From contig DCHF01000049.1 of the NCBI GenBank assembly GCA_002315555.1, forward strand, positions 290 to 64,289: 64,000 nucleotides of DNA, in the 5' to 3' direction. Shown here piece after piece: positions 32,860 through 41,562 of this stretch. The position numbers and the translations under genes are program-made. The first letter of the stretch is position 1. Each line of letters opens with the position of its first letter. This DNA is from Lachnospiraceae bacterium UBA1759 (GTDB taxonomy: Bacteria; Bacillota; Clostridia; Lachnospirales; Lachnospiraceae). Below the pieces are notes generated by a model, which saw only the letters and a list, made by a program, of their open reading frames with translations, ran no database searches and had not been told where the DNA came from.

Positions 32860-33732
32860 TTAGCGAATCGTGATATCCCACTCATTTACATAAGTCTTTC
32901 CGGGGGCCAGTACGATGTTGTCCAGCTTTTCCTCAAAGACTTCGATCACATCCTGACGGGCCGGCAGGCTCATCCACGGCTCGATGCAGACGTAATCGAC
33001 CTCCTGCCTGGGCAGGTGCCAGACGCCCAGATACGGCATCTTCGGGTAGCGCACGGTGACGCTGCGCGTGTCTTTATCGCTCTTGATGGTGACTGCCTTG
33101 GCCATGCTGTGCATGACGATGGCGTCGTTATCGAACAGATCGTGGCGGAGCGGCAGCTTGCGGTCGTCCACGAGGTCGATGGGCAGATTCGGCGCCCCGA
33201 TGTAGCAGGCCGGCGTCAGGCCGATGGAAACCGGCTGGCACGGCTCTTCAAACTCCAGGTAGTAGTCCTCAAATTTAAGCCCCTCGCTCATCGGAACATT
33301 GAAGCCCGGATGTCCGCCGTAACCAAAGTACATGACGCGGGAGTCCTTGTTATCGACACTGAAGCGGATGACGATCTTGTTTTCCACCAGTTCAAAACGA
33401 ACGGAAACCATGAATTCACGGTCGTAAATGCCGCGGGTGACGTCATTGGCGGCCGCAGTAAAAGTAATGCCGCTCCCGGTATTCTCCGTCACGTCCATCT
33501 CCTGCCATGCCAGAAATCCGTGGATGTGCATGGTATGCTCTTTGCCGTCCATAATATAGGTGTTGTCAAATAAGCGGCCGACCATCGGGAAGAGGTTCGG
33601 CGCATGTCCCGGCCAGTCGGGGTTGCCCGGCCAGAGGTATTCGGTACCATCGGCGGAGAGGATAGAAGTCATCTGCGCGCCGCGGGAATCAACGGTTACG
33701 GTGAGAAATTCATTTTTGATCCGGTAGTCCAT
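32860..33732 (-). CDS. aldose 1-epimerase-like protein (LacX type)
   Basis: This 290-residue galactose-mutarotase-fold protein has HIHGFL near residue 70, the His and Gly-rich YGGHPGFNVP near 140, and a C-terminal CIEPWMSLPAR where the catalytic Glu lies. It should interconvert alpha and beta anomers of an aldose, supplying the form used by the dehydrogenase. The ribosome site is AGGAGGCCCTT. It lies between the AraC gene (23 bases upstream) and the dehydrogenase gene (90 bases downstream). Confidence 0.87.
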   Translation of the reverse strand: MDYRIKNEFLTVTVDSRGAQMTSILSADGTEYLWPGNPDWPGHAPNLFPMVGRLFDNTYIMDGKEHTMHIHGFLAWQEMDVTENTGSGITFTAAANDVTRGIYDREFMVSVRFELVENKIVIRFSVDNKDSRVMYFGYGGHPGFNVPMSEGLKFEDYYLEFEEPCQPVSIGLTPACYIGAPNLPIDLVDDRKLPLRHDLFDNDAIVMHSMAKAVTIKSDKDTRSVTVRYPKMPYLGVWHLPRQEVDYVCIEPWMSLPARQDVIEVFEEKLDNIVLAPGKTYVNEWDITIR

Positions 33733-33755
33733 AAGGGCCTCCTGTTATGTAAAGC

Positions 33756-34529
33756 TTATTGTAGATCCTCTTCGGAAAATTCGTAGCGGTACCGGGACGG
33801 CGAAACGCCGACGGCATTACGGAACACGACGGAAAAATACTTTTCATCCTCAAAGCCGCAGGCTTCCGCGACTTCCGCCACGCTGTAGTAACCGCTCAAG
33901 AGGAAGGTCTTTGCGCGTTTCAGGCGGAGCTGGGTGAGATATTCCTTCGGGGCAATGCCAAGCTCCCGGTTGAACAGCTTGCGAAGATAGACCGGACTTA
34001 CCGGAAGCATCGCAGCAACGTCCGGGATGGTGAGGGACGGTTCCTGGAAATGCTCATTCATATAGTCGATGGCCTTCAGCAGATACGGGCTTTCACCGGA
34101 GGTCTCGCTGCATTCCTCAAAAAGCTCCCCGAACAGGTTGGAGAACATCGCGGAAACCGTGTAATAACGGTTTCTTTTTTTCTTCTCCCATTCTTCATAG
34201 ATCGCGCGGAAGCCGGCCTCTGTGCGTTCGGGATCCCGGGCCAGAAAGCTTTCGATCTCCCTTGTTTCGTAGCCGATGACATCGAGATGCACAACATACA
34301 TCTCATCAACGCCCGCGGTGCGGAGATAATCCGTATCCGGCGGGAAATAAGCTACGGAATGATCCTGCATGCGGATCGTTTTGCCGTCGTATTCGATGAC
34401 AGCGTCCGAACGGGTGCGGTAAGAGATCGCGCCAAAATGCCGGTCACGGTTATCCATACGGACATTATGATGACTGATCTTGAAAACATCCAGTATACGG
34501 AAGCTGAGTCTGTGTTTGGAAAAAATCAT
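33756..34529 (-). CDS. AraC-family transcriptional regulator
   Basis: The 257-residue protein has an N-terminal cupin-like ligand domain (about 15-105; HFGAISYRT, VAYFPPDTDY). The C-terminal AraC DNA-binding domain is at about 155-250, with FEDEKYFSVVFRNAVGVSPSRYR as second HTH. AraC proteins of this type usually activate sugar genes. The ribosome site is TTGGAGGTGG. It is divergent from the dehydratase operon, with a 15-bp palindrome between them at 34673-34687. It is probably the regulator of both arms of this locus. Confidence 0.88.
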   Translation of the reverse strand: MIFSKHRLSFRILDVFKISHHNVRMDNRDRHFGAISYRTRSDAVIEYDGKTIRMQDHSVAYFPPDTDYLRTAGVDEMYVVHLDVIGYETREIESFLARDPERTEAGFRAIYEEWEKKKRNRYYTVSAMFSNLFGELFEECSETSGESPYLLKAIDYMNEHFQEPSLTIPDVAAMLPVSPVYLRKLFNRELGIAPKEYLTQLRLKRAKTFLLSGYYSVAEVAEACGFEDEKYFSVVFRNAVGVSPSRYRYEFSEEDLQ

Positions 34530-34672
34530 GGAACCACCTCCAACTCAAGAATACCTTACACAAACAGTTTCGTTTTTTCAACCCTTTTCTATCAAAAAGA
34601 CTGTAGAATTCAAAAAAGCGGCGTGATTTAATGAAGATACAAGATCGGTAGACTCCCGGCGGCGACTGCAGT

Positions 34673-34687
34673 CTGTTTCGGAAACAG
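34673..34687. promoter_or_regulatory. CTGTTTC-g-GAAACAG palindrome, candidate operator
   Basis: Seven-base arms around one G, 45 bases before the dehydratase start codon in the divergent AraC/dehydratase region. It is also a possible leader hairpin, but no T-run follows. Confidence 0.5.
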
Positions 34688-34732
34688 TTCGCAGCGTGAA
34701 AAAGGGGGTTCCGGGAATTTCAGGAGGCATTT

Positions 34733-36070
34733 ATGAACTATAATTCCGCTCCTTCGGAGCTTCGTATTACCGACATGCGTTTTGTGGACATCGACGGCGC
34801 GCCCAAGCGCTGTACGATCCTGCGCATCGACACCAATCAGGGCATTTCCGGTTACGGCGAAGTGCGTGACGCGTCCTCCAAGACCTACGCATTGATGTTA
34901 AAGAGCCGTATCCTGGGCGAGAATCCCTGCGACGTTGACCGTATCTTCCGCAAGATCAAGCAGTTTGGCGGTCCGTCCCGTCAGGGCGGCGGTGTTTCCG
35001 GTATTGAAGTCGCGTTGTGGGATCTGGCCGGCAAGGCATGGGGCGTACCGGTCTATCAGCTTCTGGGCGGTAAGTTCCGCGATAAGATCCGTGTCTACTG
35101 TGATACCGATGTGGACGGCAAGCATACCGGCCACGACATGGGCCTTGCGCTGAAAAAGCGTATGGATATGGGCTTTACATTCTTGAAGATGGACCTTGGC
35201 ATCGGCCTGTTAATGGATGAGCCGGGAACCATCAATGCACCGCTCGGCTTCATCGACGATATGAAGAAATACGCACCGCACATTCTGAATGTGCAGGGCG
35301 GTTCCGTAACGCAGGAGATGGTCGCACATCAGAAGAGTTATCAGATCGTACACACCGCACATCCGTTTACCGGTATTCACATTACCGAAAGAGGCTTTGA
35401 ATACCTGGAGAATTATGTCAAGGAAGTCCGTGATGTCATCGGCTATGAGGTGCCGCTTGCGGTCGATCACTTTGGCCATGTCTGTCTGGAGGATTGCATT
35501 CAGTTCGCCCGCCGCATGGAGAAATATAAACTGGCGTGGGTCGAGGACCTGGCTCCGTGGATGTACACGGATCATTACGTTCGCCTGAGAAATTCGACGA
35601 CGATCCCGGTATGTACCGGTGAAGATATTTACCTGAAGGAGGATTTCCTGAAGCTGTTCCAAGCCGGCGCGGTGTCCGTCATCCATCCGGACATTTTAAC
35701 CTGCGGCGGCGCACTGGAGCTTAAGAAGATCTCCGACCTGGCCGATGAGTACGGCGTTGCGGTCGCAGTCCATATGGCGGAGAGTCCGGTCGGCTGCATG
35801 GCAGCGGTCCAGTGTGCCGCAGCGATGCACAACGTGCTGGCACTCGAATATCATTCTGTGGATTGCCCGTGGTGGGCCGATATGGTCACCGGCATTCCGA
35901 AGCCCTTCATCAAGGACGGCTTCATCGACGTTCCGGACAAACCGGGCCTCGGCTTTGACGACCTGAACGAGGAAGTTCTGCGCGCACACATCAATCCGCG
36001 CATCCCGGGCTATTTTGAGCCCACGGACCAGTGGAATGAAGAGTTCTCCAACGACCGTATCTGGAGCTAA
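34733..36070 (+). CDS. enolase-superfamily acid-sugar dehydratase (mandelate racemase group)
   Basis: The 445-residue protein has the capping domain and the barrel of mandelate racemase/muconate lactonizing enzymes. Metal ligands are visible as Asp in LAVDHFGHV, Glu in WVEDLAPW and Glu in CTGEDIY. HMAESPVGC near the end fits the family. These enzymes remove water from aldonic or uronic acids to give 2-keto-3-deoxy acids. An extra stretch (about 160-210: GTINAPLGF, GGSVTQEMVAHQKSY) is longer than in typical members. The ribosome site is AGGAGGC. It is first of four genes with RraA, SDR and GH10 genes. The specific acid is not known. Confidence 0.85.
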   Translation: MNYNSAPSELRITDMRFVDIDGAPKRCTILRIDTNQGISGYGEVRDASSKTYALMLKSRILGENPCDVDRIFRKIKQFGGPSRQGGGVSGIEVALWDLAGKAWGVPVYQLLGGKFRDKIRVYCDTDVDGKHTGHDMGLALKKRMDMGFTFLKMDLGIGLLMDEPGTINAPLGFIDDMKKYAPHILNVQGGSVTQEMVAHQKSYQIVHTAHPFTGIHITERGFEYLENYVKEVRDVIGYEVPLAVDHFGHVCLEDCIQFARRMEKYKLAWVEDLAPWMYTDHYVRLRNSTTIPVCTGEDIYLKEDFLKLFQAGAVSVIHPDILTCGGALELKKISDLADEYGVAVAVHMAESPVGCMAAVQCAAAMHNVLALEYHSVDCPWWADMVTGIPKPFIKDGFIDVPDKPGLGFDDLNEEVLRAHINPRIPGYFEPTDQWNEEFSNDRIWS

Positions 36071-36081
36071 GGAGGTATATT

Positions 36082-37017
36082 ATGATTAGATTTGACGATC
36101 CCGAATACATTAAGTCCATCACGCCGGAGTGGACCGGCGAACGTTTCCCGGACGGCCGTCCGAAGGTACCGGACCGCTACCTGGACGCGCTTTACAACAT
36201 GACGCTTGAGGAACTTTGGAAGCCGATCTTCGTACAGGGCTATGAGAGCCAGTTCATTTCCATGAAGTCCCTGCATCCGGAATTTAAAGAGGACGGCAGC
36301 GTCAATATGAAGCTGGTCGGTCGTGCAATGACCGCCGCGTACCTGCCGGTCCGTCCGGATTATTACAAGGCCAGCTGTGACATCGCCCGCGCACAGGGCT
36401 ACAACGGTACGCCGAATCAGTGGGCCATCGAGCTTCTGCAGGAGCGCGACGTCATGGTCATCGACATGTACGACAAGATCTACAAGGGCACGTTCGTGGG
36501 TGGCAATCTGACCACCGCGATCCGTACCAAAACGAAGACCGGCGGCGCTGTCATTTGGGGCGGCATCCGCGATGTAGAGCAGATGATGAAGGTACCGGAT
36601 GTGCAGGTCTACTACCGCGGCATCGACCCGACGCCCATCCGCGACTTCGCGCTGCAGGGTATTAACATTCCGGTGCGTCTCGGTACCGATCGCGATGCGG
36701 CCATCTGCCTCCCCGGCGATGTTGTTTACGGCTGCTCCAGCGGCGTACTGTTCATTCCGCCGCAGTTGGTCATCGACGTTGTGGACTCCGGTGCAAAGAC
36801 GCAGGTCAAGGATATTTTCGGTTTCAAGATGATCTCGGAGAATAAATTCACGTCTGCGCAGATCGATAAGAATACCTGGTCGGAGGATATGCTGGATCTT
36901 CTGATGGATTTCATCAAGAATGATCCGGAGGGTGAGCCGTATCGAGACATCGACTGGACCAAGGAGTATGATCTGGCACGGAACGGTGATCCGACGGATA
37001 CGCAGTCGGCGCTGTAA
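36082..37017 (+). CDS. RraA-family protein, possible keto-acid aldolase
   Basis: This 311-residue protein has the RraA/HMG-aldolase core: GGNLTTAIRTKTKTGGAVIW and then GGIRD. The Gly-x-x-Arg-Asp motif holds the metal and substrate ligands in the aldolase branch. It is much longer than RNase-regulator RraA (about 160 residues), with added N- and C-terminal parts. The aldolase branch cleaves 4-hydroxy-2-keto acids into pyruvate and an aldehyde. Beside a dehydratase this fits cleavage of a 2-keto-3-deoxy acid, but that is inference. It starts after AAGGAGGT, 11 bases behind the dehydratase gene. Confidence 0.82.
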   Translation: MIRFDDPEYIKSITPEWTGERFPDGRPKVPDRYLDALYNMTLEELWKPIFVQGYESQFISMKSLHPEFKEDGSVNMKLVGRAMTAAYLPVRPDYYKASCDIARAQGYNGTPNQWAIELLQERDVMVIDMYDKIYKGTFVGGNLTTAIRTKTKTGGAVIWGGIRDVEQMMKVPDVQVYYRGIDPTPIRDFALQGINIPVRLGTDRDAAICLPGDVVYGCSSGVLFIPPQLVIDVVDSGAKTQVKDIFGFKMISENKFTSAQIDKNTWSEDMLDLLMDFIKNDPEGEPYRDIDWTKEYDLARNGDPTDTQSAL

Positions 37018-37071
37018 GCGGTGTGTGAAAACAGTTTGTGGAATTCACATTGATAAATATTGGAGATTCCT

Positions 37072-37821
37072 ATGGAAGTGAATTATGATCTGACAGGACG
37101 GCGCGCGCTGATTACGGGCTCCAGCAGGGGCATCGGCAGTGCGATCGCGCTGGAACTGGCAAGAGCCGGTGCGGACATCGTTCTGCACTGTGCAAAGACA
37201 AAGGAAAAAGCGGAACTGCTCCGTGAAGAGATCCGGTCGATGGGATCGAGATGCGAGATCCTGATCGCGGATCTGTGCGATCCGAAGCAGACGGAAGCGC
37301 TTGGGGATGCAATGGGAGACATTGACATTCTGGTGCTGAATGCCTCTTTGCAGATCCGGAAGGACTGGGAGGAGATCACGACGGAGGAGTTTTATCAGCA
37401 GGTCAACTGCAACTACCTTTCCTCAATGATCCTGATGCAAAAGGCCGTGCCACATATGAAGGCGCAGGGATTCGGGCGGATCGTCACGATCGGCAGCGTG
37501 CAGGAAAAGAAACCGCATCCGCAGATGATGGTCTATTCTTCCTCCAAGTGCGCCCAGACCGGCCTTGCGATGTCCTTGGCCGCTCAGCTGGCTCCGTACG
37601 GAATCACGGTCAATAACGTGGCTCCGGGCGTCATCGCGACGGACCGCAACAAGGAAGCCCTGGCCGATGCCGCTTACGCTGCGCAGGTCGCCGCCAGCAT
37701 TCCCGCCGGATTCTACGGTGAAAAGGAGGATATGGCGGGCATTGTCCGTCTGCTGTGCTCCGATGCGGGACGGTATATCACCGGCGCGAGTATTTACGCG
37801 GACGGCGGAAAGAGCCTGTAA
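37072..37821 (+). CDS. short-chain dehydrogenase/reductase
   Basis: The 249-residue protein has TGSSRGIG (nucleotide site), NAS, the Ser of TIGSVQ, and YSSSK (catalytic Tyr and Lys), all in order. It should oxidise or reduce a sugar or sugar acid with NAD(P). ATG 37072 has TTGGAG six bases upstream; TTG 37060 would be a weaker start. It is third in the dehydratase operon. It may act as the aldose dehydrogenase partner, or reduce an aldehyde product. Confidence 0.9.
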   Translation: MEVNYDLTGRRALITGSSRGIGSAIALELARAGADIVLHCAKTKEKAELLREEIRSMGSRCEILIADLCDPKQTEALGDAMGDIDILVLNASLQIRKDWEEITTEEFYQQVNCNYLSSMILMQKAVPHMKAQGFGRIVTIGSVQEKKPHPQMMVYSSSKCAQTGLAMSLAAQLAPYGITVNNVAPGVIATDRNKEALADAAYAAQVAASIPAGFYGEKEDMAGIVRLLCSDAGRYITGASIYADGGKSL

Positions 37822-37855
37822 AGAGCCGGAAAGATGACGGAGAGTTACGGAAAGT

Positions 37856-37920
37856 ATAACGAAGCATTTTGCGACGGCTAAGTATAACAAAATGTTATGG
37901 AGGGTATAACGGTACGTTAT
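37856..37920. promoter_or_regulatory. repeated ATAAC-N5-GTTAT dyads before the xylanase gene
   Basis: Two perfect 15-bp dyads start at 37884 (ATAACaaaatGTTAT) and 37906 (ATAACggtacGTTAT), 22 bases apart, about two helical turns. A half site ATAAC lies at 37856. They sit in the 113-base gap between the SDR and xylanase genes, 15-51 bases before the xylanase ATG. They are probably an operator array for separate control of the xylanase gene. Confidence 0.65.
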
Positions 37921-37934
37921 GCCGGGAGGTTAAG

Positions 37935-39287
37935 ATGTCAGAAAGACGCGAGAAGATTTTAAAGCCTTTTGAGGAAAGCAGAGAAATGATGGAGGAGCGC
38001 ATTGCGACAGGCATTGAGCTCTATCGTAAGGGACGTGCGATCATTAAGGTCGTGGACGCCGATGGCAACGCTGTGGACGGTGCGGAGATCGCACTGGATC
38101 AGAAGACGCACGATTTCAAGTTCGGTGCCAACTGCTTTATGCTGGATGAACTGGAGACCCCGGAGAAAAATGAGGCGTACAAAAAGGCCTTCGCCGAGTT
38201 GTTCAATCTGGCGACCCTGCCGTTCTACTGGGCGGATCTGGAGCCGACCGAAGGCGAGCTCCGCTTTACTAAGGATAGCCAGAAGATCTACAGAAGACCC
38301 ACGCCGGACCTTTGCCTGGAATGGTGCCGCGAGAACGGCATCGCCCCGAAGCTGCACTGCCTGAACTACGACCAGTGGACGCCGGGCTGGGTGCCGAGAG
38401 ACACCGCGTCCGTTAAGCGCCTTCTGGACAAGCGTATGCGTGAGATCGGTGAGCGTTATTCCAAGGAGATCCAGCCCATCGAGGTCATTAACGAGACCTT
38501 GCTCAGGGAGGTCACCTACGATCCGTTCACGAGCCGCCACTCCACCCGTTTCTTCCGCGAACCGGACCTGGTATCCTGGTCCTTTGAGCACGCCCGCAAG
38601 TACTTCCCGGCCAACGAACTGATTATGAACGAGGCTACGGAGCGCATTTGGGGCGAGGCCTTCCATTACGACCGCAGCAATTATTACATGCAGCTGGAGC
38701 GTGCGATCGAGCACGGCGTGAGCATCGACGGTATTGGTCTGCAGTACCACATGTTCTTCAAGCGCGAAGACGAGGAGGATCGGACCCGCCTTCTTTACGA
38801 CCCGAAGATCCTGTACGGTGTCATGGACCAGTACGCATACTTAAGAAAGCCGCTGTCCCTGACCGAAGTCACGGTACCGGCATACTCCAAGGACCCGGAA
38901 GACGAAGCGCTTCAGGCGGAAATCCTGACCAACCTGTACCGCATCTGGTTCAGCCACCCGGCGATGGAGCACATCATCTACTGGAACGTGGCCGATGGTT
39001 ACGCCGCCTTCGCTCCGCAGGGCGACATGACCTTTGGCGAAAACTACTACCACGGCGCCCTGCTCCGCTTTGACATGTCCAAGAAGCCGGCATACGACGC
39101 GCTGTATCACCTGATCCACGAGGAGTGGCATACCGCGCTGACCGAAACGGCTGACGCGGCCGGCGCGCTGAAGTTCAAGGGCTTCTACGGAAACTACGAA
39201 GTGAAGGTCGCTGCGGGCGGCAAGGAAGTCACGAAGACGGTCCATCTGGAAAAAGGTGCGGACAACGAATTTGTAGTGGTGATCTAA
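37935..39287 (+). CDS. glycoside hydrolase family 10 endo-1,4-beta-xylanase-like
   Basis: The 450-residue protein has a small N-terminal beta domain (about 32-66) and a GH10 barrel. The acid/base is E187 in EVINE. IDGIGLQYHM (264-273) matches the family segment. The nucleophile is E311 in LTEV. A short beta-sandwich follows the barrel (about 405-450). There is no signal peptide, unlike secreted xylanases, so it should act on imported xylo-oligosaccharides. ATG 37935 follows GGGAGGT. It closes the dehydratase operon or is expressed from its own control region with ATAAC-N5-GTTAT dyads. Confidence 0.85.
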   Translation: MSERREKILKPFEESREMMEERIATGIELYRKGRAIIKVVDADGNAVDGAEIALDQKTHDFKFGANCFMLDELETPEKNEAYKKAFAELFNLATLPFYWADLEPTEGELRFTKDSQKIYRRPTPDLCLEWCRENGIAPKLHCLNYDQWTPGWVPRDTASVKRLLDKRMREIGERYSKEIQPIEVINETLLREVTYDPFTSRHSTRFFREPDLVSWSFEHARKYFPANELIMNEATERIWGEAFHYDRSNYYMQLERAIEHGVSIDGIGLQYHMFFKREDEEDRTRLLYDPKILYGVMDQYAYLRKPLSLTEVTVPAYSKDPEDEALQAEILTNLYRIWFSHPAMEHIIYWNVADGYAAFAPQGDMTFGENYYHGALLRFDMSKKPAYDALYHLIHEEWHTALTETADAAGALKFKGFYGNYEVKVAAGGKEVTKTVHLEKGADNEFVVVI

Positions 39288-39308
39288 AAATTGAAGAATC
39301 CGTGAACT

Positions 39309-39351
39309 TTAGCACTCAAGCATTGACAGTGCTAACAGACGGTGTTATACT
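39309..39351 (+). promoter_or_regulatory. CIRCE element overlapping the htpG promoter
   Basis: TTAGCACTC (39309-39317), nine bases, CAGTGCTAA (39327-39335): the HrcA operator with one mismatch in the right arm. It overlaps TTGACA (39323-39328), 17 bases, TATACT (39346-39351). HrcA bound here would block RNA polymerase, giving heat-shock induction. Confidence 0.93.
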
Positions 39352-39450
39352 GGCATACGCGTGGTGAAGACCGCGCGTATGCTTTTTTATTCAATCAACA
39401 GCGCCGGGTTCCGGAAGCTGCTAAAAATTCAGAAAGGTCGTATTGAAAAA

Positions 39451-41412
39451 ATGGCAAAAAAAGGAAACTTATCAATTGACAGCGAAAATATATTTCCAAT
39501 CATCAAAAAGTGGCTCTATTCCGACCACGACATTTTCTTAAGAGAGCTTGTTTCCAATGCGTGTGACGCCATCACCAAGCTGAAAAAGCTGGCGCTTGTC
39601 GGCGAAGCAACGCTGCCGGAGGACTTTAAGCCGGCCGTTCATGTCAATGTGAGCACGAACGAAATGAAGCTGGAGGTCGTGGATAACGGTATCGGTATGA
39701 CAGCGGAAGAGGTTGAAAAGTACATCAACCAGATCGCTTTTTCCGGTGCAACGGACTTCATGAGCAAGTATAAGGACAAGGCGAGTGAGGAGCAGATCAT
39801 CGGCCACTTCGGTCTGGGCTTCTACTCCGCGTTCATGGTTGCGGATAAGGTCACCATCGATACCCTGTCCTTCGCGGAAGGCGCGCAGCCGGTACATTGG
39901 GAGTCCGAAGGCGGCATCGAGTTTGAGATGACTGAGGGCGATAAGGCCGAAGTCGGTACGAAGATCACGCTGTACCTGTCCGATGACTGCCACGAGTTCG
40001 GCAACGAATACCGCATCCGCAGCATCCTCGAAAAGTACTGCGCATTCATGCCCACGGAGATCTTCCTGACCAACCTGGACGCAGCGCCGGTCGAGCCGAA
40101 GGAAGGCGAAGAACCGGCAGCCCCGAAGCCGGTCAATGACACCGCTCCGCTGTGGACCAGGCATCCGAACGAGTGCTCCGATGAGGACTACAAGAGCTTC
40201 TATCGTCAGGTGTTCCATGATTACAAGGAGCCGGTCTTCTGGATCCATTTAAACATGGACTATCCGTTCAATTTAAAGGGTATTCTGTACTTCCCGAAGA
40301 TCAAGCTCGGCTATGACTCGCTGGAAGGCACCATCAAGCTTTACAATAATCAGGTCTTCGTGGCCGATAACATCAAAGAAGTCATTCCGGAATACATGAT
40401 GCTGTTAAAGGGCGTCATCGACTGCCCGGACCTTCCGCTGAACGTTTCCCGTTCCGCGCTGCAGAACGATGGCTTCGTTACCAAGATCCAGGACTATATC
40501 TCCAAGAAGATCGCGGACAAGCTGTCCGGCTTCTGCAAGGTCGACCGTGAATTCTATGAGAAGAACTGGGAATCCTTAAGCCCGTTTGTCAAGTACGGCT
40601 GCCTGAAGGATGACAAATTCTGCAAGAAGATGACTGATTATATTCTGTTCAAGGATCTGGACGGTAAGTATCAGGTGCTGCCGGAGTGCCTGGAGGTCAA
40701 GCCCATCGATGATGAGGAGACCGAGGACGGCGTGGAGAAGGTTGAGGGCGAGATCATCGGCGATGAAGCCGGCGAGTCGCTGAAGGAAGACGAAAAGAAG
40801 GACAAGACGATCTACTACGTGACCGATGCGGTCCAGCAGAGCCAGTACATCAACATGTTCAAGAAGGCAAAGATGGTTGCCGTTATGCTTCCGGATGAAA
40901 TCGACATGCCGTTTATCCAGCAGCTCGAGATGAAGAACGAAGGCATCAAGTTTAAGAGAATCGATGCCGATATCGAGGACGTATTCAAGGCCAAGACCAC
41001 AAAGAAGCTGGAGGAAGAACTGAAGGCAAATACCGAGGTTCTGGGCGGTTTGTTCAAGAAGGTCCTGAAGAAGGACAATGTGAAGGTTCAGGTCGAGAAG
41101 CTGAAAAATAAGGAAATTTCTTCCATGCTGACCCTGTCCGAGGAGTCCCGCCGTATGCAGGAAATGATGAAGCAGTACGGTATGATGGGCATGGACATGG
41201 GTGATATGGGTAAGGGTGATCAGACCCTGATCCTGAACGCAAACCATAAGCTGGTTCAGTTCCTGCTGGCAAATCAGGAGGGTGAAAACGTCGAGACGGT
41301 TTGCGAGGAGCTTTACGATCTGGCGCGTATCCAGCAGGGTACCCTGGAGCCGGACGCTATGACCAGGTTCGTGGCGCGTACCAATAAGATCCTGGGAATG
41401 CTTGCGGAGTGA
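39451..41412 (+). CDS. htpG: chaperone HtpG (Hsp90)
   Basis: This 653-residue homodimeric ATP-driven chaperone has an N-terminal GHKL ATPase: FLRELVSNACDAITK, VVDNGIGMT, and GHFGLGFYSAFMVAD. The middle domain includes GVIDCPDLPLNVSRSALQ and a C-terminal dimerisation domain follows. An acidic insert (about 440-460, DDEETEDGVEKVEG) lies in the middle-to-C region. ATG 39451 is chosen because alignment starts at MAKKGNLS; the nearest purine-rich site AGAAAGG is about 13 bases upstream, rather far. It is under a CIRCE/HrcA promoter. Confidence 0.96.
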   Translation: MAKKGNLSIDSENIFPIIKKWLYSDHDIFLRELVSNACDAITKLKKLALVGEATLPEDFKPAVHVNVSTNEMKLEVVDNGIGMTAEEVEKYINQIAFSGATDFMSKYKDKASEEQIIGHFGLGFYSAFMVADKVTIDTLSFAEGAQPVHWESEGGIEFEMTEGDKAEVGTKITLYLSDDCHEFGNEYRIRSILEKYCAFMPTEIFLTNLDAAPVEPKEGEEPAAPKPVNDTAPLWTRHPNECSDEDYKSFYRQVFHDYKEPVFWIHLNMDYPFNLKGILYFPKIKLGYDSLEGTIKLYNNQVFVADNIKEVIPEYMMLLKGVIDCPDLPLNVSRSALQNDGFVTKIQDYISKKIADKLSGFCKVDREFYEKNWESLSPFVKYGCLKDDKFCKKMTDYILFKDLDGKYQVLPECLEVKPIDDEETEDGVEKVEGEIIGDEAGESLKEDEKKDKTIYYVTDAVQQSQYINMFKKAKMVAVMLPDEIDMPFIQQLEMKNEGIKFKRIDADIEDVFKAKTTKKLEEELKANTEVLGGLFKKVLKKDNVKVQVEKLKNKEISSMLTLSEESRRMQEMMKQYGMMGMDMGDMGKGDQTLILNANHKLVQFLLANQEGENVETVCEELYDLARIQQGTLEPDAMTRFVARTNKILGMLAE

Positions 41413-41516
41413 AATTTGTAAAAATCAAGGCGATTTGCGGAAGAGGATTCCGGGGATTGCGGGATGGCGCTCTGTAGAGCGCGAGAAAGACGTTACGCAG
41501 AGCGCAGAAACAGAAA

Positions 41517-41552
41517 GCCGCACGGGGGCAACACCGTGCGGCTTTTGTTATC
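41517..41552. terminator. terminator between htpG and the YfcC transporter gene
   Basis: GCCGCACGG pairs with CCGTGCGGC, then TTTTGTT. A smaller GCGCTC/GAGCGC hairpin lies at 41467-41482. Confidence 0.85.
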
Positions 41553-41562
41553 ATAAATAATA

